A DNA stretch of 61,782 bases. Source: Leptospiraceae bacterium. Its GTDB lineage: Bacteria; Spirochaetota; Leptospiria; Leptospirales; Leptospiraceae. Position numbers and translations under genes: made by a program. The stretch covers positions 1 through 61,782 of the forward strand of contig JACKPA010000021.1 in the NCBI GenBank assembly GCA_024233865.1, in the 5' to 3' direction. The notes below the pieces were generated by a model. It saw only the letters and a program-made list of their open reading frames with translations, had not been told where the DNA came from and did no database searches. Positions 27,321 through 36,664 of this stretch are shown here, piece by piece. Positions within the stretch are counted from its first letter, which is position 1; each line of letters starts with the position of its first letter.

Positions 27321-28402
27321 GGTTCTAAGTCTTCGCATTTCCTTTTCATATATTGGTAATATTTTCTATTTTTTGATGCCTTTCTAATATCGAGTTTCTC
27401 CTCACGCTTTAAACCCATCTCCATCCATTTGGAACCTTCACACGGGTTTCTTTTGTTATCATTGTATATTTTAGCAATATTATATAACGTAATTACGTAA
27501 CCGTAAGTTTTTGTATTTCCGGATTTTTCTCTTGTTTCAAGAGCTTTTTTATAGCTATCTAGGGATAAATCATATTTCCCTTGTTTTTTGTACATAGAAC
27601 CCATGTTTTCCAAATCGGTTGTGGAGCTTTCCACTTGTGTTTGTAATTCAGGTTTTTCTTCATCTACATCTGGAAAATCAAATTCAAATTCCTCTTCTAC
27701 CTTGGAACCAGAAGTAGCATTTTTGGGTTCTGTGTGAATCGGATCATTTTTGCTTCCCGAATATTTCACTCCAGGCATATTAGGGTTATTATCAGCAAAA
27801 TCTTCATTGGTGAACCTGGTATGGGAAGAAGCAAGTGTAGGGTCTGTTGAAACAATGTCCGTAACTCCTTTGGTTACCAAAGGCATTTTTGCTCCTGCAC
27901 TGCTTAACTCTGCTAGAGTGCTTTTTATAGAAGCAGTTACTTCCGGAATTTTAGCCGAATTTGAACCTGTAAAGTCTTTTGGAATTTCCGTTAGAAGCGA
28001 TTTACCGGCATCAGTCAGGTTTTGGTAGGTAGAAGGCATACGCCCAACGGTTTTATTTAAACTATTGATAGCGTTTACCTCTGGTGTTGTGTCTGCGTTT
28101 ACTTTTTTCTTGTTTCTATAAGAATCTACTACTATAGAGCCGAAGTTTACTTTGACAACAAATTGTTTTGCTTCATCTATAAACCTATCGTATTTTTCCA
28201 TTCCCACTTTGTTTTTGTATACGGGGTTCCCCTGTTGTGGATCGATTTGTGTATTTTCAAAATTAGCGTATTCTGAGGAGATTTCACTCAATCTATAAGG
28301 CTGTGGTTTTTTTTCTACTTTTTGTGTTGAACCACATGAAACGAAAATAAAAATTATTATGTATAAAGTTATAGTTTTTAATAAAATATTTCGGCAAGCC
28401 AT
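27317..28402 (-). CDS. TPR-like lipoprotein, first gene of a duplicated pair
   Basis: 361 residues. The lipobox FVSC has Cys23. After a conserved domain (YRLSEISSEYANFEN, VDSYRNKKKVN) and a variable middle come TPR-like helices ending YDLSLDSYKKALETREKS, YNIAKIYND and NPCEGSKWMEMGL. It is a tandem duplicate of the next gene, and its stop overlaps that start. A sigma-70-type promoter lies at 28432-28460. GGAGGAC precedes the ATG at a rather long distance (about 13 bases). Function unknown. Confidence 0.78.
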   Translation of the reverse strand: MACRNILLKTITLYIIIFIFVSCGSTQKVEKKPQPYRLSEISSEYANFENTQIDPQQGNPVYKNKVGMEKYDRFIDEAKQFVVKVNFGSIVVDSYRNKKKVNADTTPEVNAINSLNKTVGRMPSTYQNLTDAGKSLLTEIPKDFTGSNSAKIPEVTASIKSTLAELSSAGAKMPLVTKGVTDIVSTDPTLASSHTRFTNEDFADNNPNMPGVKYSGSKNDPIHTEPKNATSGSKVEEEFEFDFPDVDEEKPELQTQVESSTTDLENMGSMYKKQGKYDLSLDSYKKALETREKSGNTKTYGYVITLYNIAKIYNDNKRNPCEGSKWMEMGLKREEKLDIRKASKNRKYYQYMKRKCEDLEP

Positions 28403-28431
28403 ACTGTTTTTTTGTCCTCCAGAGTTTTCAT

Positions 28432-28460
28432 ATGATAATCAAGGTAAAGTCTCTTGTCAA
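28432..28460 (-). promoter_or_regulatory. Sigma-70-type promoter of the duplicated lipoprotein operon
   Basis: On the minus strand, TTGACA (28455-28460) and TATCAT (28432-28437) are separated by exactly 17 bases. The expected start leaves a leader of roughly 25 bases containing GGAGG before the ATG at 28402. Confidence 0.6.
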
Positions 28461-28631
28461 AACATTTATTTCATAGAGGGAAAAATTTTCCATGGTTTTT
28501 TAAGATTTTCGTATTATTATAAAACCAAGTACACTCAAGCGAGGAGTGATTTTGGACATTGATTTTAAGAAAACCCTTGCAAATCAAGAGAGTTATCCCG
28601 AAAATCATCTAATCATAGTATATTTACTATT

Positions 28632-28868
28632 TTAGCTCATAGTTTCCATTCGGACTATATACCTACCATCAATTTTTGTTAGTCGTACCATAGACTTTTT
28701 AATCAACTCAAAAAACTCAGGTTTTGATATTTCCATATCCATACACATCTTTTGAATATCAATATCCGTAATTGCTTTCTTATCTCTTAGTTTGTTAAAG
28801 AGCATGGAAACCATCATATCATCCTGGGTTGTTTCTTTTGAATTTTCTGGGCTATAATCGGTATACAT
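28632..28868 (-). CDS. Small helical protein of unknown function
   Basis: 78 residues with AAGGAA 5 bases before the ATG at 28868. An acidic N-terminus (YTDYSPENSKETTQDD) is followed by a winged-helix-like pattern (MVSMLFNKLRDKKAITDIDIQKM, broken here into its parts MVSMLFNKLRDK and ITDIDIQKMCMDM) and a final strand GRYIVRME. I do not recognise the family. Size and strand suggest a small regulator or adaptor, but this is a guess. It lies between the composite palindrome at 28910 and the lipoprotein pair. Confidence 0.6.
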   Translation of the reverse strand: MYTDYSPENSKETTQDDMMVSMLFNKLRDKKAITDIDIQKMCMDMEISKPEFFELIKKSMVRLTKIDGRYIVRMETMS

Positions 28869-28909
28869 TTTTATTCCTTATGATTATTTACCACTACGCC
28901 TGTATAAAA

Positions 28910-28985
28910 AGGAACATTTCGACTACGCTCAATGTTCGAAAAGTATCCAAACGTTCCCTGAGCGTAGTCGAAGGGAGCAAAAGTC
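28910..28985. repeat. Composite palindrome, copy 2
   Basis: GAACATT...AATGTTC around TCGACTACGCTC, and TTCCCT...AGGGAG around GAGCGTAGTCGA, 18 bases apart. It is the inverted counterpart of 26188-26275. Together the two copies bracket the three genes between them. It lies just beyond the 3' end of the superoxide dismutase gene, where it could also act as a transcription barrier. Confidence 0.8.
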
Positions 28986-29026
28986 GGCTTTTTACAGAAC
29001 CTAGTGGTTCAAAATTTAGTTTCTTT

Positions 29027-29605
29027 TTATTTCAAATTGCTGGCAACAAAGTCCCAGTTTACAATATTCCAAAAGGTTTCCACATATTTGGGTCTTGCGT
29101 TTCTATAATCAATGTAATAAGCGTGTTCCCAAACATCACAGGTTAGAAGTGGTTTTTTTCCACTTGTGAGAGGTGTTCCCGCATTGCTTGTGCTTTCAAG
29201 GGCAAGAGAACCATCAGAATTTTTTACCAGCCAAGCCCAACCGGAACCAAAAGTTGTAACGGCGGTATTGCTAAATTTTTCTTTAAAAGCAGCAAAAGAG
29301 CCAAAAGCCTTGTTTATAGCATCTGCCAAAGCTCCACTTGGTTCTCCACCACCTTTTGGTGATAAACAATTCCAGTAAAAGGTATGATTCCATACTTGGG
29401 CTGCGTTATTAAAAATTCCTCCGGAAGATTTTTTTACAATTTCTTCTAAAGAAAGGTTTTCAAATTCTGTCCCAGGGATCAATTTATTTAAGTTTGTGAT
29501 ATAAGCTTGGTGGTGTTTTCCATAATGATATTCAAGTGTTTCTTTGGAAATATGGGGAGCTAATGCGTCTTGAGCATAAGGTAATTCCGGTAATTTATGT
29601 TCCAT
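29027..29605 (-). CDS. sodB: Superoxide dismutase [Fe/Mn]
   Basis: Converts superoxide to hydrogen peroxide and oxygen in the cytoplasm. The 192 residues match the family length. The metal ligands are in the expected places: His27 in YHYGKHHQAY, the His of NHTFYW (about 74), and Asp and His in DVWEHAYYIDY (about 157-161). The GGGEPSG and GSGWAW motifs fit the iron form slightly better, but metal choice cannot be read with certainty. AGGAGATATAAT stands directly before the ATG. It is a single-gene unit. Confidence 0.93.
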   Translation of the reverse strand: MEHKLPELPYAQDALAPHISKETLEYHYGKHHQAYITNLNKLIPGTEFENLSLEEIVKKSSGGIFNNAAQVWNHTFYWNCLSPKGGGEPSGALADAINKAFGSFAAFKEKFSNTAVTTFGSGWAWLVKNSDGSLALESTSNAGTPLTSGKKPLLTCDVWEHAYYIDYRNARPKYVETFWNIVNWDFVASNLK

Positions 29606-29694
29606 ATTATATCTCCTATCTAATTTATATTTATATACTTACAAATAGAATCATTCTAAAAATATTCAAGGTTTTTTTTGCTATATTAGAATTT

Positions 29695-32600
29695 TTATTT
29701 GGAAACACACCTGACATACAATTTATCCGTTTTTAAGCTACTTCCGGCATAACCCAAACCAAAATAAATATAAGAAGTATTGCTACCTGACTCAGAAGAA
29801 GACGTTCGATAAAATCCGATAATCGAATTGGGAAATGTTGTTTTGTCTATGGTTGGGGTGCTTGAGCCAGGATTGCATTTTGATTCCAAATCCTTTTTTT
29901 CAGGACCACTGCTGCACAATACCAAAGTATTAAGCTCTTCTTTGGATGGTAATCTCCAATTTGTTTTTCCCGCAAATCCTCCCGCCTCATTTAAAGAACT
30001 ACAGGCTTTGGCTGCATCCTCTGTTTCACAAGTTCCTCCTTCGCAGACTTGGTAGGTAATGGCATTGCCTGTACAGGTATTGGTTTCCGCTCCCGACCAT
30101 TTTTGCCCTTGGCTACATTTCATCCAAACCAAATTTGTTGAAATATCTTTAACCGTTCCGTCCATATTATCCACGTATTCGGAATTTTCATTGTCTTCGA
30201 TTTCCACACTAACATCTTCGATAGAAACGTTTTCATAACCCTGACCGGATGCAGTGTGCTTTATGGTGGAATTATGAATGCCTTCGGTAATTGTATCGTC
30301 AACGGCTTTGACTTGGACTTTTTGTGGAATGTTCCAATTGGACTTAGAAAAGCTGAGTTTGTCTTTGTCAAGCTGGACTTGTTTGTCAATAACCATCTTT
30401 ATTTCAACATTGGATGCGGGCTGAGCTGTTAGCTGAACGGAATATTCTCCCGTAGCTCCTCCTTCCGCAACTTTTAGGGAAATAGGCTCAATCTTGACCC
30501 CGGCAGCGTCATTGTCCGTAATAGAAACAACCGTATTATTTAGTTTGAATTCATTATAATTTTTGTCTTCGCTTTTCACTTTGTGGGTAATTGTCCCTAA
30601 GTGGGGATTGGGTTCAATAGCCGGATCGTCTACAGCCGTAACAATAACCGTTTGAGGTTCTTTCCAATTTTCCGTAGTAAACAGCAAGCTTTCTTTATCA
30701 ACGCTAAGTTGTGCATCTTTTACGATCTCAATATTTACATCCGATGTCGGTTTGGAATTCAATTGAACCGTATATTCGGATGTTTCTCCTCCTTCTGCCA
30801 CCTTTAGGGAAAATAAAGAAATGGTTACTCCAGGAGAATCATTATCATTAACCGTAACTTTTACATCTTCTAGTTTTACTTCTTTATAATTCGGTTCTTC
30901 TGTTTCTAATTGATGAGTAATGACGGCCTCAATTGACTTTTCTTCCACTTCGGAATCATCAACGGCAGTTATAACCACTTCTTGAGGTGTTTTCCAGTTT
31001 TCTTTTGTGAAAGTAATCGTTTTTGGGTTTGCTTCTATTTGTTCGTTATGGGTTAAATTGATTTTAATCTCAGAAGTCGGTTGTGACTTGAGTTCTATTG
31101 TGTATTTATCGGTTTGTCCTTCCGTAAGCGTAAATAGATTTGGATTTATAACAATTCCAGGAGTATCATTATCTGTAATGGAAATCGAAATATCGTCCGT
31201 TTTTAATTCGTTGTAGTATGTATCCGAACTTGTAAAATTGTGCTTGATTACAGAAGGATGAGGAGTTGCTTCGATTTCCGAATCATCTACTGCCGTAACG
31301 GTTACGGTTTGTGGAAGATTCCAATTGGAACTTGTAAAACTTAAGCTTTCTTTATCAACGCTTACTTGAGCATCATTTGCGATTTGCACAACTACATCCG
31401 AAGTCGGCTGAGACTTTAACTTTATGGAATACTTTTTAGGTTTGTCCCCTTCTGCCAATTCCAGAGTAGTGGGGGAAACCTCAATTCCAGGTGAATCATT
31501 ATCTTCTATGGATACTTTAATTGTATCAATGGTCAAACCGCTATAGTTTTTGTCCGAACTTGTGACGGTGTGGGTTACTTTTGTTATATGAGGATTCTCT
31601 TCTACCATTGAATCATCCACTGCTGTTACACTGACCGTTTGGGCGGTATTCCAGTTTTTATCGGTGAAGGTTAGAGTTTCTTTGTCTATCTGGGTCTGTG
31701 AATCATGGATAATGGTAAAGGTAACATCTGACTTGGGTTGTGATTTTAGCTGAACCGTATATTCCTTTTTTTCGCCTTCTTTTAAAAGAAGTTCTATAGG
31801 AGAAATCGTGATTCCATAAGAATCATTGTCTTGGATAGAAACTTCCACATCGTTTATTTTCATTTCATTGTAATGCTTGTCTGTGCTACTTATACTATGT
31901 ACGATTTTTGTTTTGTGCGGATTTTCTTCCACTATAGGATCATCAACCGGAGTGACAATAACGGCTTGTGCTACTTTCCAATTTTTGGCTGTAAAAGTTA
32001 AGGTTGTTTTGTCGAGTTGGACTTGTGGGTCGTGTGTCAGGGTTACGGTTACATCAGAGCTTGGTTGTGATTCCAATTGCATGGTATAGATTCCGATTTT
32101 CCCACCTTCTGCAGTTTCCAATAGATTGGAAGATAGTAACAAACCGGCTTTGTCGTTGTCGTGTATCTTAATACGAACATCGTTTACCTTCATTCCATTG
32201 TATCGCATATCGGAACTCATCACACTATGATTTATGATACTTTTGTGAGGACTTTCTTCTACAACAAAATCATCGTGCGGAGTGACAACTACCATCTGTG
32301 GAATTTTCCAATTTTCTTTTGTAAATTTAAGAGTTGTTTTATCCAATATGATTTGTTCATCGTGTGAAAGTTCAATGGCAACTTCTTCCTGAGGTTCGGA
32401 AGTGAGTAGAATTGTATATACGGCTCCTTTCCCACCTTCTGTTACAACCAAGGAATAGGGTTGGATTTTAATGGCAACGGTTTCACTTTGTTTGATTGGT
32501 GCTTTGTCGACTTCGGGAGTTTGTTCTTTTACTTCAATTGGTGGTTTTGGTTGTTCGGTAGTAGGTGCAACTTCCGTAGGCGGTTTTGGTTGTTCGGTGA

Positions 32601-32886
32601 CAGGTGTAACTTCCGTAGGTGGTTTTGGTTGTTCTGTAACAGGTTCAACTTCCGTAGGTGGTTGTGGTTGTTCTGTAACAGGTGCAATTTCTGTAGGCGG
32701 TTTTGGTTGTTCTGTAACAGGTGCAATTTCTGTAGGCGGTTTTGGTTGTTCGGTTACTGCTGGAGTTGCTTCGACAACCGGAGTTTCTTGTGCCGGTGGA
32801 TTTTCATCAGCCATCATAAGAGTAAAACCAACAAACAAAATAACAAAGAATACACCCGAATATTTAGCTCTTTTCCTACTTACCAT
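29695..32886 (-). CDS. Exported Calx-beta repeat protein with C-terminal DUF1566 (Lcl) domain
   Basis: 1063 residues. A signal peptide (about 1-26) is followed by six 13-residue proline-rich units of the type PVTEQPKPPTEIA (about 43-119). Seven repeats of about 108 residues follow (about 135-915), each with an AEGG-x-Y start, a core like TFTKENWK and TVTAVDD, and an IxDND end, similar to Calx-beta domains. Residues 925-1063 form a DUF1566/Lcl domain (NLVWMKC, NWRLPSKEELN, YVRCVSK), a family common in Leptospira. It is probably a long surface-attached adhesin-like protein. AAGGTG stands before the ATG at 32886. Confidence 0.85.
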   Translation of the reverse strand: MVSRKRAKYSGVFFVILFVGFTLMMADENPPAQETPVVEATPAVTEQPKPPTEIAPVTEQPKPPTEIAPVTEQPQPPTEVEPVTEQPKPPTEVTPVTEQPKPPTEVAPTTEQPKPPIEVKEQTPEVDKAPIKQSETVAIKIQPYSLVVTEGGKGAVYTILLTSEPQEEVAIELSHDEQIILDKTTLKFTKENWKIPQMVVVTPHDDFVVEESPHKSIINHSVMSSDMRYNGMKVNDVRIKIHDNDKAGLLLSSNLLETAEGGKIGIYTMQLESQPSSDVTVTLTHDPQVQLDKTTLTFTAKNWKVAQAVIVTPVDDPIVEENPHKTKIVHSISSTDKHYNEMKINDVEVSIQDNDSYGITISPIELLLKEGEKKEYTVQLKSQPKSDVTFTIIHDSQTQIDKETLTFTDKNWNTAQTVSVTAVDDSMVEENPHITKVTHTVTSSDKNYSGLTIDTIKVSIEDNDSPGIEVSPTTLELAEGDKPKKYSIKLKSQPTSDVVVQIANDAQVSVDKESLSFTSSNWNLPQTVTVTAVDDSEIEATPHPSVIKHNFTSSDTYYNELKTDDISISITDNDTPGIVINPNLFTLTEGQTDKYTIELKSQPTSEIKINLTHNEQIEANPKTITFTKENWKTPQEVVITAVDDSEVEEKSIEAVITHQLETEEPNYKEVKLEDVKVTVNDNDSPGVTISLFSLKVAEGGETSEYTVQLNSKPTSDVNIEIVKDAQLSVDKESLLFTTENWKEPQTVIVTAVDDPAIEPNPHLGTITHKVKSEDKNYNEFKLNNTVVSITDNDAAGVKIEPISLKVAEGGATGEYSVQLTAQPASNVEIKMVIDKQVQLDKDKLSFSKSNWNIPQKVQVKAVDDTITEGIHNSTIKHTASGQGYENVSIEDVSVEIEDNENSEYVDNMDGTVKDISTNLVWMKCSQGQKWSGAETNTCTGNAITYQVCEGGTCETEDAAKACSSLNEAGGFAGKTNWRLPSKEELNTLVLCSSGPEKKDLESKCNPGSSTPTIDKTTFPNSIIGFYRTSSSESGSNTSYIYFGLGYAGSSLKTDKLYVRCVSK
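32527..32760. repeat. Six tandem 39-bp units inside the Calx-beta gene
   Basis: The DNA encoding the proline-rich linker repeats every 39 bases with few changes (on the plus strand GGTTTTGGTTGTTCGGT recurs). Such tandem DNA repeats can gain or lose units in frame, so the linker may vary in length between strains. Confidence 0.75.
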
Positions 32887-32910
32887 CTTTACACACCTTT
32901 TTTGTTCACT

Positions 32911-34887
32911 TTAAATGACCCTTTCATTCCCGCCATCAATAGGGATTTGAGCACCCGTTGTTTTGGAAAAAGCCTTTCCAGCCAAATTTCCCACAAGACG
33001 TGCTACATCTTGAGACGTAATTTCCACTTGTAAAAGATTGCTTTTTTTATACTCTTCTACAGACAATCCGTAGTGTTTTGCCCGCGATTCCAAAACAGAA
33101 GATTCCCATATACCGGTATCAAAAACGGCATTCGGATGAATAACATTGACCCTTATTTTGTATGGAGCCAGTTCTAAGGCAGCCACTCTCGCAAGTTGAT
33201 TCATACCGGCTTTTGCTACGGAATAGGCAGAAGCTCCAGGACCAGGAGCAGGTACATTTTTAGAAGCAATAAAAACGATACTTGGGTCTATTCCCAATTT
33301 CAAAAACGGAATACATTCTTTTATCAATCTTTGATGAGCATTTAGATTTATTTCTATGCTTTTTGTCCAGATTCCTTCATCCATTTCTTCTATGCTACGA
33401 CTAGGTGGGAATGTCCCCGCGTTGGCAACCACAATATCTAGACCACCAAATAACCTGACAGTAGAATAAACGGATTCCTGTAATTCTTTTGTGTTTGTAA
33501 CGTCTGCTTGGATTCCAATCAAATTTTGCTTTTGAAATATAGAAGTGACTTCGGGATTTTTATCTATTCCAACAACAGTTCCGCCATTTTGTTGAAAATA
33601 TTCCGCAGAAGCTCGTCCAATACCACTCGCAGCTCCCGTCACCAATATAACTTTTCCCTGAAATTCAGGAGTTTGGGAACTTTTTCCCAGTTTGGCTTGT
33701 TCCAATTCCCAGTATTCCATATCAAACAAATCTTTTTCAGAAAGTGCCTGCCAACCTCCCAATTGTTCTCCAACCTGAATCGCTTGAATGGTGTGTTCGA
33801 CTATATCCGAAACAATGTTAGCATCCGATACGCTTTTACCTATAGAGCAAATTCCCTGTTTTGCCCAAATCACAAAACGCGGTGCCAAATCCAAGCATTT
33901 TTGAGAACCATTTGTGTTTCTCGCAAAATACTTTTGATAAGAATCAGCATAATTTTTTATGTCTTTTTTTATATCATCTTTAACTATCGCCGGAATTAGC
34001 TTTGTTCGTATTACGTGATCCGGAGTGATAGGACCACGAGTTGCTATAGAATCCAAGTTTGCAAGATTGGAAAAATATTTAGCTTCTGGCGAATTGTTAA
34101 ATTTTACGATCATAGGAGAGCCTTTGATCTTCGAAACCCAATGACGAATGGATGCTAAAGAAAGTAGGTCTTCCTTAACAGGTGGAGATATTTCAGCTTT
34201 AGGAACACTTACTTTCTTTTGTGCCAGATAATTCTCTGCCTTTGTAACTATCCGTATCATCTTTTCATAAGACGTTTTTGCATCATTGGCAAACGAAAAT
34301 ACTCCATGATTGAGAAGTATCATACCTTCGTATTTTTCCCAATGAATGTCTTTTGTCATTTCGTATATCTTTTTTGCCAAAATAAAACCAGCCATTGTAT
34401 AAGGAATAATCAGCACAGTATCCCCATAAATTTCTTCTAGCATTTTCAAAGCATTTTTATTGTTGGTAATGGTGACAACAGTATCTGCATGGGTATGATC
34501 CACAAAGGTAAGTGGTATGATTGCGTGAAGAATTGCTTCCACAGAAGGATTCGGAGCTGAAGGATCAAGCATAGCTATTCTTTGCTGTTTTACCATTTCC
34601 GCATCCGTTAGTTTGTCTAATTTCGCCAAACGTTTCAAAACATCCAATTTTACAGCCGGAAAGCCTGGTTTTTCAATAGATGCCAAATCCCAACCGCTTC
34701 CTTTCACATAGAGAATTTCTTCTTTTTCACCCCAAAAATTTGTGATGGTATCTTTTAAAGAAGTGTTTCCACCTCCATGCAAAACCAAAGAACTTTCCCT
34801 TCCAAGCAGTCTAGACGTATATACCCTCAATCCAAGAGAATCGCTCTCATAGCTTTTGGCTTCTTCATCTTTCCATAAACTTTCCAT
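32911..34887 (-). CDS. Bifunctional rhamnulose-1-phosphate-type aldolase / short-chain dehydrogenase
   Basis: 658 residues. The N-terminal class II aldolase domain (about 1-400) has the zinc motif DHTHADTV and LLNHGVFSF. The C-terminal SDR domain (about 405-658) has the NAD motif VTGAASGIG, the catalytic Tyr and Lys in AYSVAKAG, and IPIDGGNE at the end. In this family the aldolase cleaves a 6-deoxyketohexose-1-phosphate (rhamnulose or fuculose type) and the second domain oxidises the lactaldehyde. The downstream lid residues cannot separate the two sugars. The amidohydrolase gene lies 26 bases upstream on the same strand. AGGAGTTATG lies 12 bases before the start. Confidence 0.85.
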   Translation of the reverse strand: MESLWKDEEAKSYESDSLGLRVYTSRLLGRESSLVLHGGGNTSLKDTITNFWGEKEEILYVKGSGWDLASIEKPGFPAVKLDVLKRLAKLDKLTDAEMVKQQRIAMLDPSAPNPSVEAILHAIIPLTFVDHTHADTVVTITNNKNALKMLEEIYGDTVLIIPYTMAGFILAKKIYEMTKDIHWEKYEGMILLNHGVFSFANDAKTSYEKMIRIVTKAENYLAQKKVSVPKAEISPPVKEDLLSLASIRHWVSKIKGSPMIVKFNNSPEAKYFSNLANLDSIATRGPITPDHVIRTKLIPAIVKDDIKKDIKNYADSYQKYFARNTNGSQKCLDLAPRFVIWAKQGICSIGKSVSDANIVSDIVEHTIQAIQVGEQLGGWQALSEKDLFDMEYWELEQAKLGKSSQTPEFQGKVILVTGAASGIGRASAEYFQQNGGTVVGIDKNPEVTSIFQKQNLIGIQADVTNTKELQESVYSTVRLFGGLDIVVANAGTFPPSRSIEEMDEGIWTKSIEINLNAHQRLIKECIPFLKLGIDPSIVFIASKNVPAPGPGASAYSVAKAGMNQLARVAALELAPYKIRVNVIHPNAVFDTGIWESSVLESRAKHYGLSVEEYKKSNLLQVEITSQDVARLVGNLAGKAFSKTTGAQIPIDGGNERVI

Positions 34888-34913
34888 AAAACATAACTCC
34901 TATAAATTAAAAT

Positions 34914-35927
34914 TCAATCCGTAAAATTAAACAGTTCCAGAGCATTTTTGTATAAAATTTTTCGTTTAGCTTCCGCACTAATTGGTAAACTTAGAATTTC
35001 CATGATGGGATGACCTATAATATAGGGAATGTTAGGAAAATCAGACCCAAAAAAAATTCTGTCAGAGTGCAATTCCAACTTTTTGATGTGCTCCGAAATG
35101 TCCGACCCAGTAGCTTGAAAATCAACAAAAACCATTGTTGTATCTAGTTTAACGTTTGGAAACAAGGTAAGTAACTCGGTATATTTGTCAATCTCAAACG
35201 CTCCCATGTGAGCAATAATAACATTCAATTTAGGAAATTTTTCAATAAAGGGTCGAAAATATGTAATTCCCGTAAACTCTCCAGGCAAAGGTGCCGTTCC
35301 AGTATGAATAATTATTGGAATTTGCTCTTCTTGCAAATAGTAAAACGTTTCCGACAATTCCGTAGTATTTAAGTTTAGTTTGGATACTTCACAATGGAGT
35401 TTAAAACCTCTAAACTTAAATCGTTCGACAGCTTTTTGGGTATATTCCAATACACCTGGTTCAGGATAAAAAGTCCCAAAGGGAATGGAACCCTTCCAAT
35501 TTTTATAATTTTCATATATATAGGTATTCAACCTATCTGCCATATCCGATTTATGAGCATAATTTAAGGTTGTGTAGCGATACACTTTGTTATGCAAAAG
35601 GGATTGCACCCTTTTATGCTCGCTCTCTCTATATGAAATTTGCCAATTTACTTTATCAAACCATCTCCAAATCAATTTCATAATCAATTCGGGAAAAAAA
35701 TGTGCGTGAATATCTATAATATAAGGAATGTTATATTTTTCTAGCAAACCGATATGAGTTGGATTTTCTTCGTCTTTATCCGGTGGAAGCTTTGTCGGAT
35801 TCTTCCACGAAAATACGGAATTAATTCTCGGATAGGGATTTATACTAGAAAAATCACTTTGCTCTTTATCGTAAAAACAAGCGTAACAAGGTAGCATATA
35901 TTTTAACGAGTTCGATAACAATTTCAC
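34914..35927 (-). CDS. Amidohydrolase-family (TIM-barrel) protein
   Basis: 337 residues. DIHAHFFPE (about 91-99) is the HxH metal motif of the amidohydrolase superfamily; LHCEVSKLN, IIHTGTAP and IIAHMGAFE hold the later histidines, and FGSDFPN the last Asp. This pattern fits the ACMSD/amidohydrolase-2 branch, with decarboxylases, lactonases and hydrolases. The GTG at 35927 is the longest start, and an ATG at 35897 is equally possible. Because it precedes the sugar aldolase-dehydrogenase, it may act as a lactonase in the same deoxy-sugar pathway; this is an inference from position only. Confidence 0.75.
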   Translation of the reverse strand: MKLLSNSLKYMLPCYACFYDKEQSDFSSINPYPRINSVFSWKNPTKLPPDKDEENPTHIGLLEKYNIPYIIDIHAHFFPELIMKLIWRWFDKVNWQISYRESEHKRVQSLLHNKVYRYTTLNYAHKSDMADRLNTYIYENYKNWKGSIPFGTFYPEPGVLEYTQKAVERFKFRGFKLHCEVSKLNLNTTELSETFYYLQEEQIPIIIHTGTAPLPGEFTGITYFRPFIEKFPKLNVIIAHMGAFEIDKYTELLTLFPNVKLDTTMVFVDFQATGSDISEHIKKLELHSDRIFFGSDFPNIPYIIGHPIMEILSLPISAEAKRKILYKNALELFNFTD

Positions 35928-36299
35928 AAATACCGCTGTTTAAGTCGTGTTTTAGGAAAGATACAATTAATCAGTTATTTTATCAATTAATAACATATCA
36001 TATCCATATATTTTGCTATTACGAATTGACTGCCTTCAAAAGTTTTCTGTCATGTGTCCATAAGTGTCATATTTCCAATTTTTTATCATTTAATTAGAAA
36101 AATTAATATAACCATCCCCAAAAGTTTTCTAATTTTTGTAAGAAATTACCATTTATCACCTGTATAAAAGATATTCTTTCATAATTGATAGTTTGAATCC
36201 AAAAAAACTCACTTTTTCGAAACCAGCAAAACCTGTGTTATATTTTATTTTTTGGGAATCAATGATAATCGATTTCTTTCTCTTATACTTAGGTAAGCA

Positions 36300-36540
36300 A
36301 AAAGTGGGCATTTGAATTAGTTCAACGAATTGAGATAAGTTAAATTTTGGAGTTTCAATCGACCACTTGAACGATATCTTTAGATGAAATAATGTCTAAC
36401 TCACTATAATCAGTTTCAAAGATTTCTTTTCAACGAGGATTTTTAATTAAAGTCATCTATATCACAAATATAAATCATTTTTGTTGTTATAACAATTATT
36501 TGGCCAGAATCATATTTTAAATTTAACCGAACTACGTTAT
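36300..36540 (-). pseudogene. Possible decayed coding remnant
   Basis: On the minus strand one frame reads KEIFETDYSELDIISSKDIV with TGA where Trp might have been on either side, and an upstream frame reads VVRLNLKYDSGQIIVITT. Base composition looks coding-like, but several stop codons break it. I do not recognise the source family. Confidence 0.25.
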
Positions 36541-36610
36541 TGTAACAATCAAAGTAAATTTTAGTAGATGAAGGTATTCATGTAAAGTTTCTGATTTAAA
36601 AATAAGGGAT

Positions 36611-36664
36611 TTGACTCATTCATAAAGTATAAAATAATTTATTAATAAAATTATACAATTTATT
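36611..36664. repeat. Direct repeat, upstream copy (partner at 39150-39203)
   Basis: TTGACTCATTCATAAAGT continues with ATAAAATAATTTAT, identical to 39150-39181; similarity then fades over about 20 bases. One copy precedes the first nuclease gene, and the other precedes the second ATPase gene. This marks the edge of a duplicated unit. Confidence 0.7.

Noticed and set aside
32527..32760. Regular 39-bp repeats that could suggest a CRISPR array
   Set aside because: The units are directly adjacent without spacers and encode TEQPKPPT in frame.
32461..33033. Long plus-strand frames rich in Phe, Gly, Trp and Cys
   Set aside because: They are read-through of the strand opposite the 39-bp proline-rich repeats of the Calx-beta gene; the periodic composition is a shadow.
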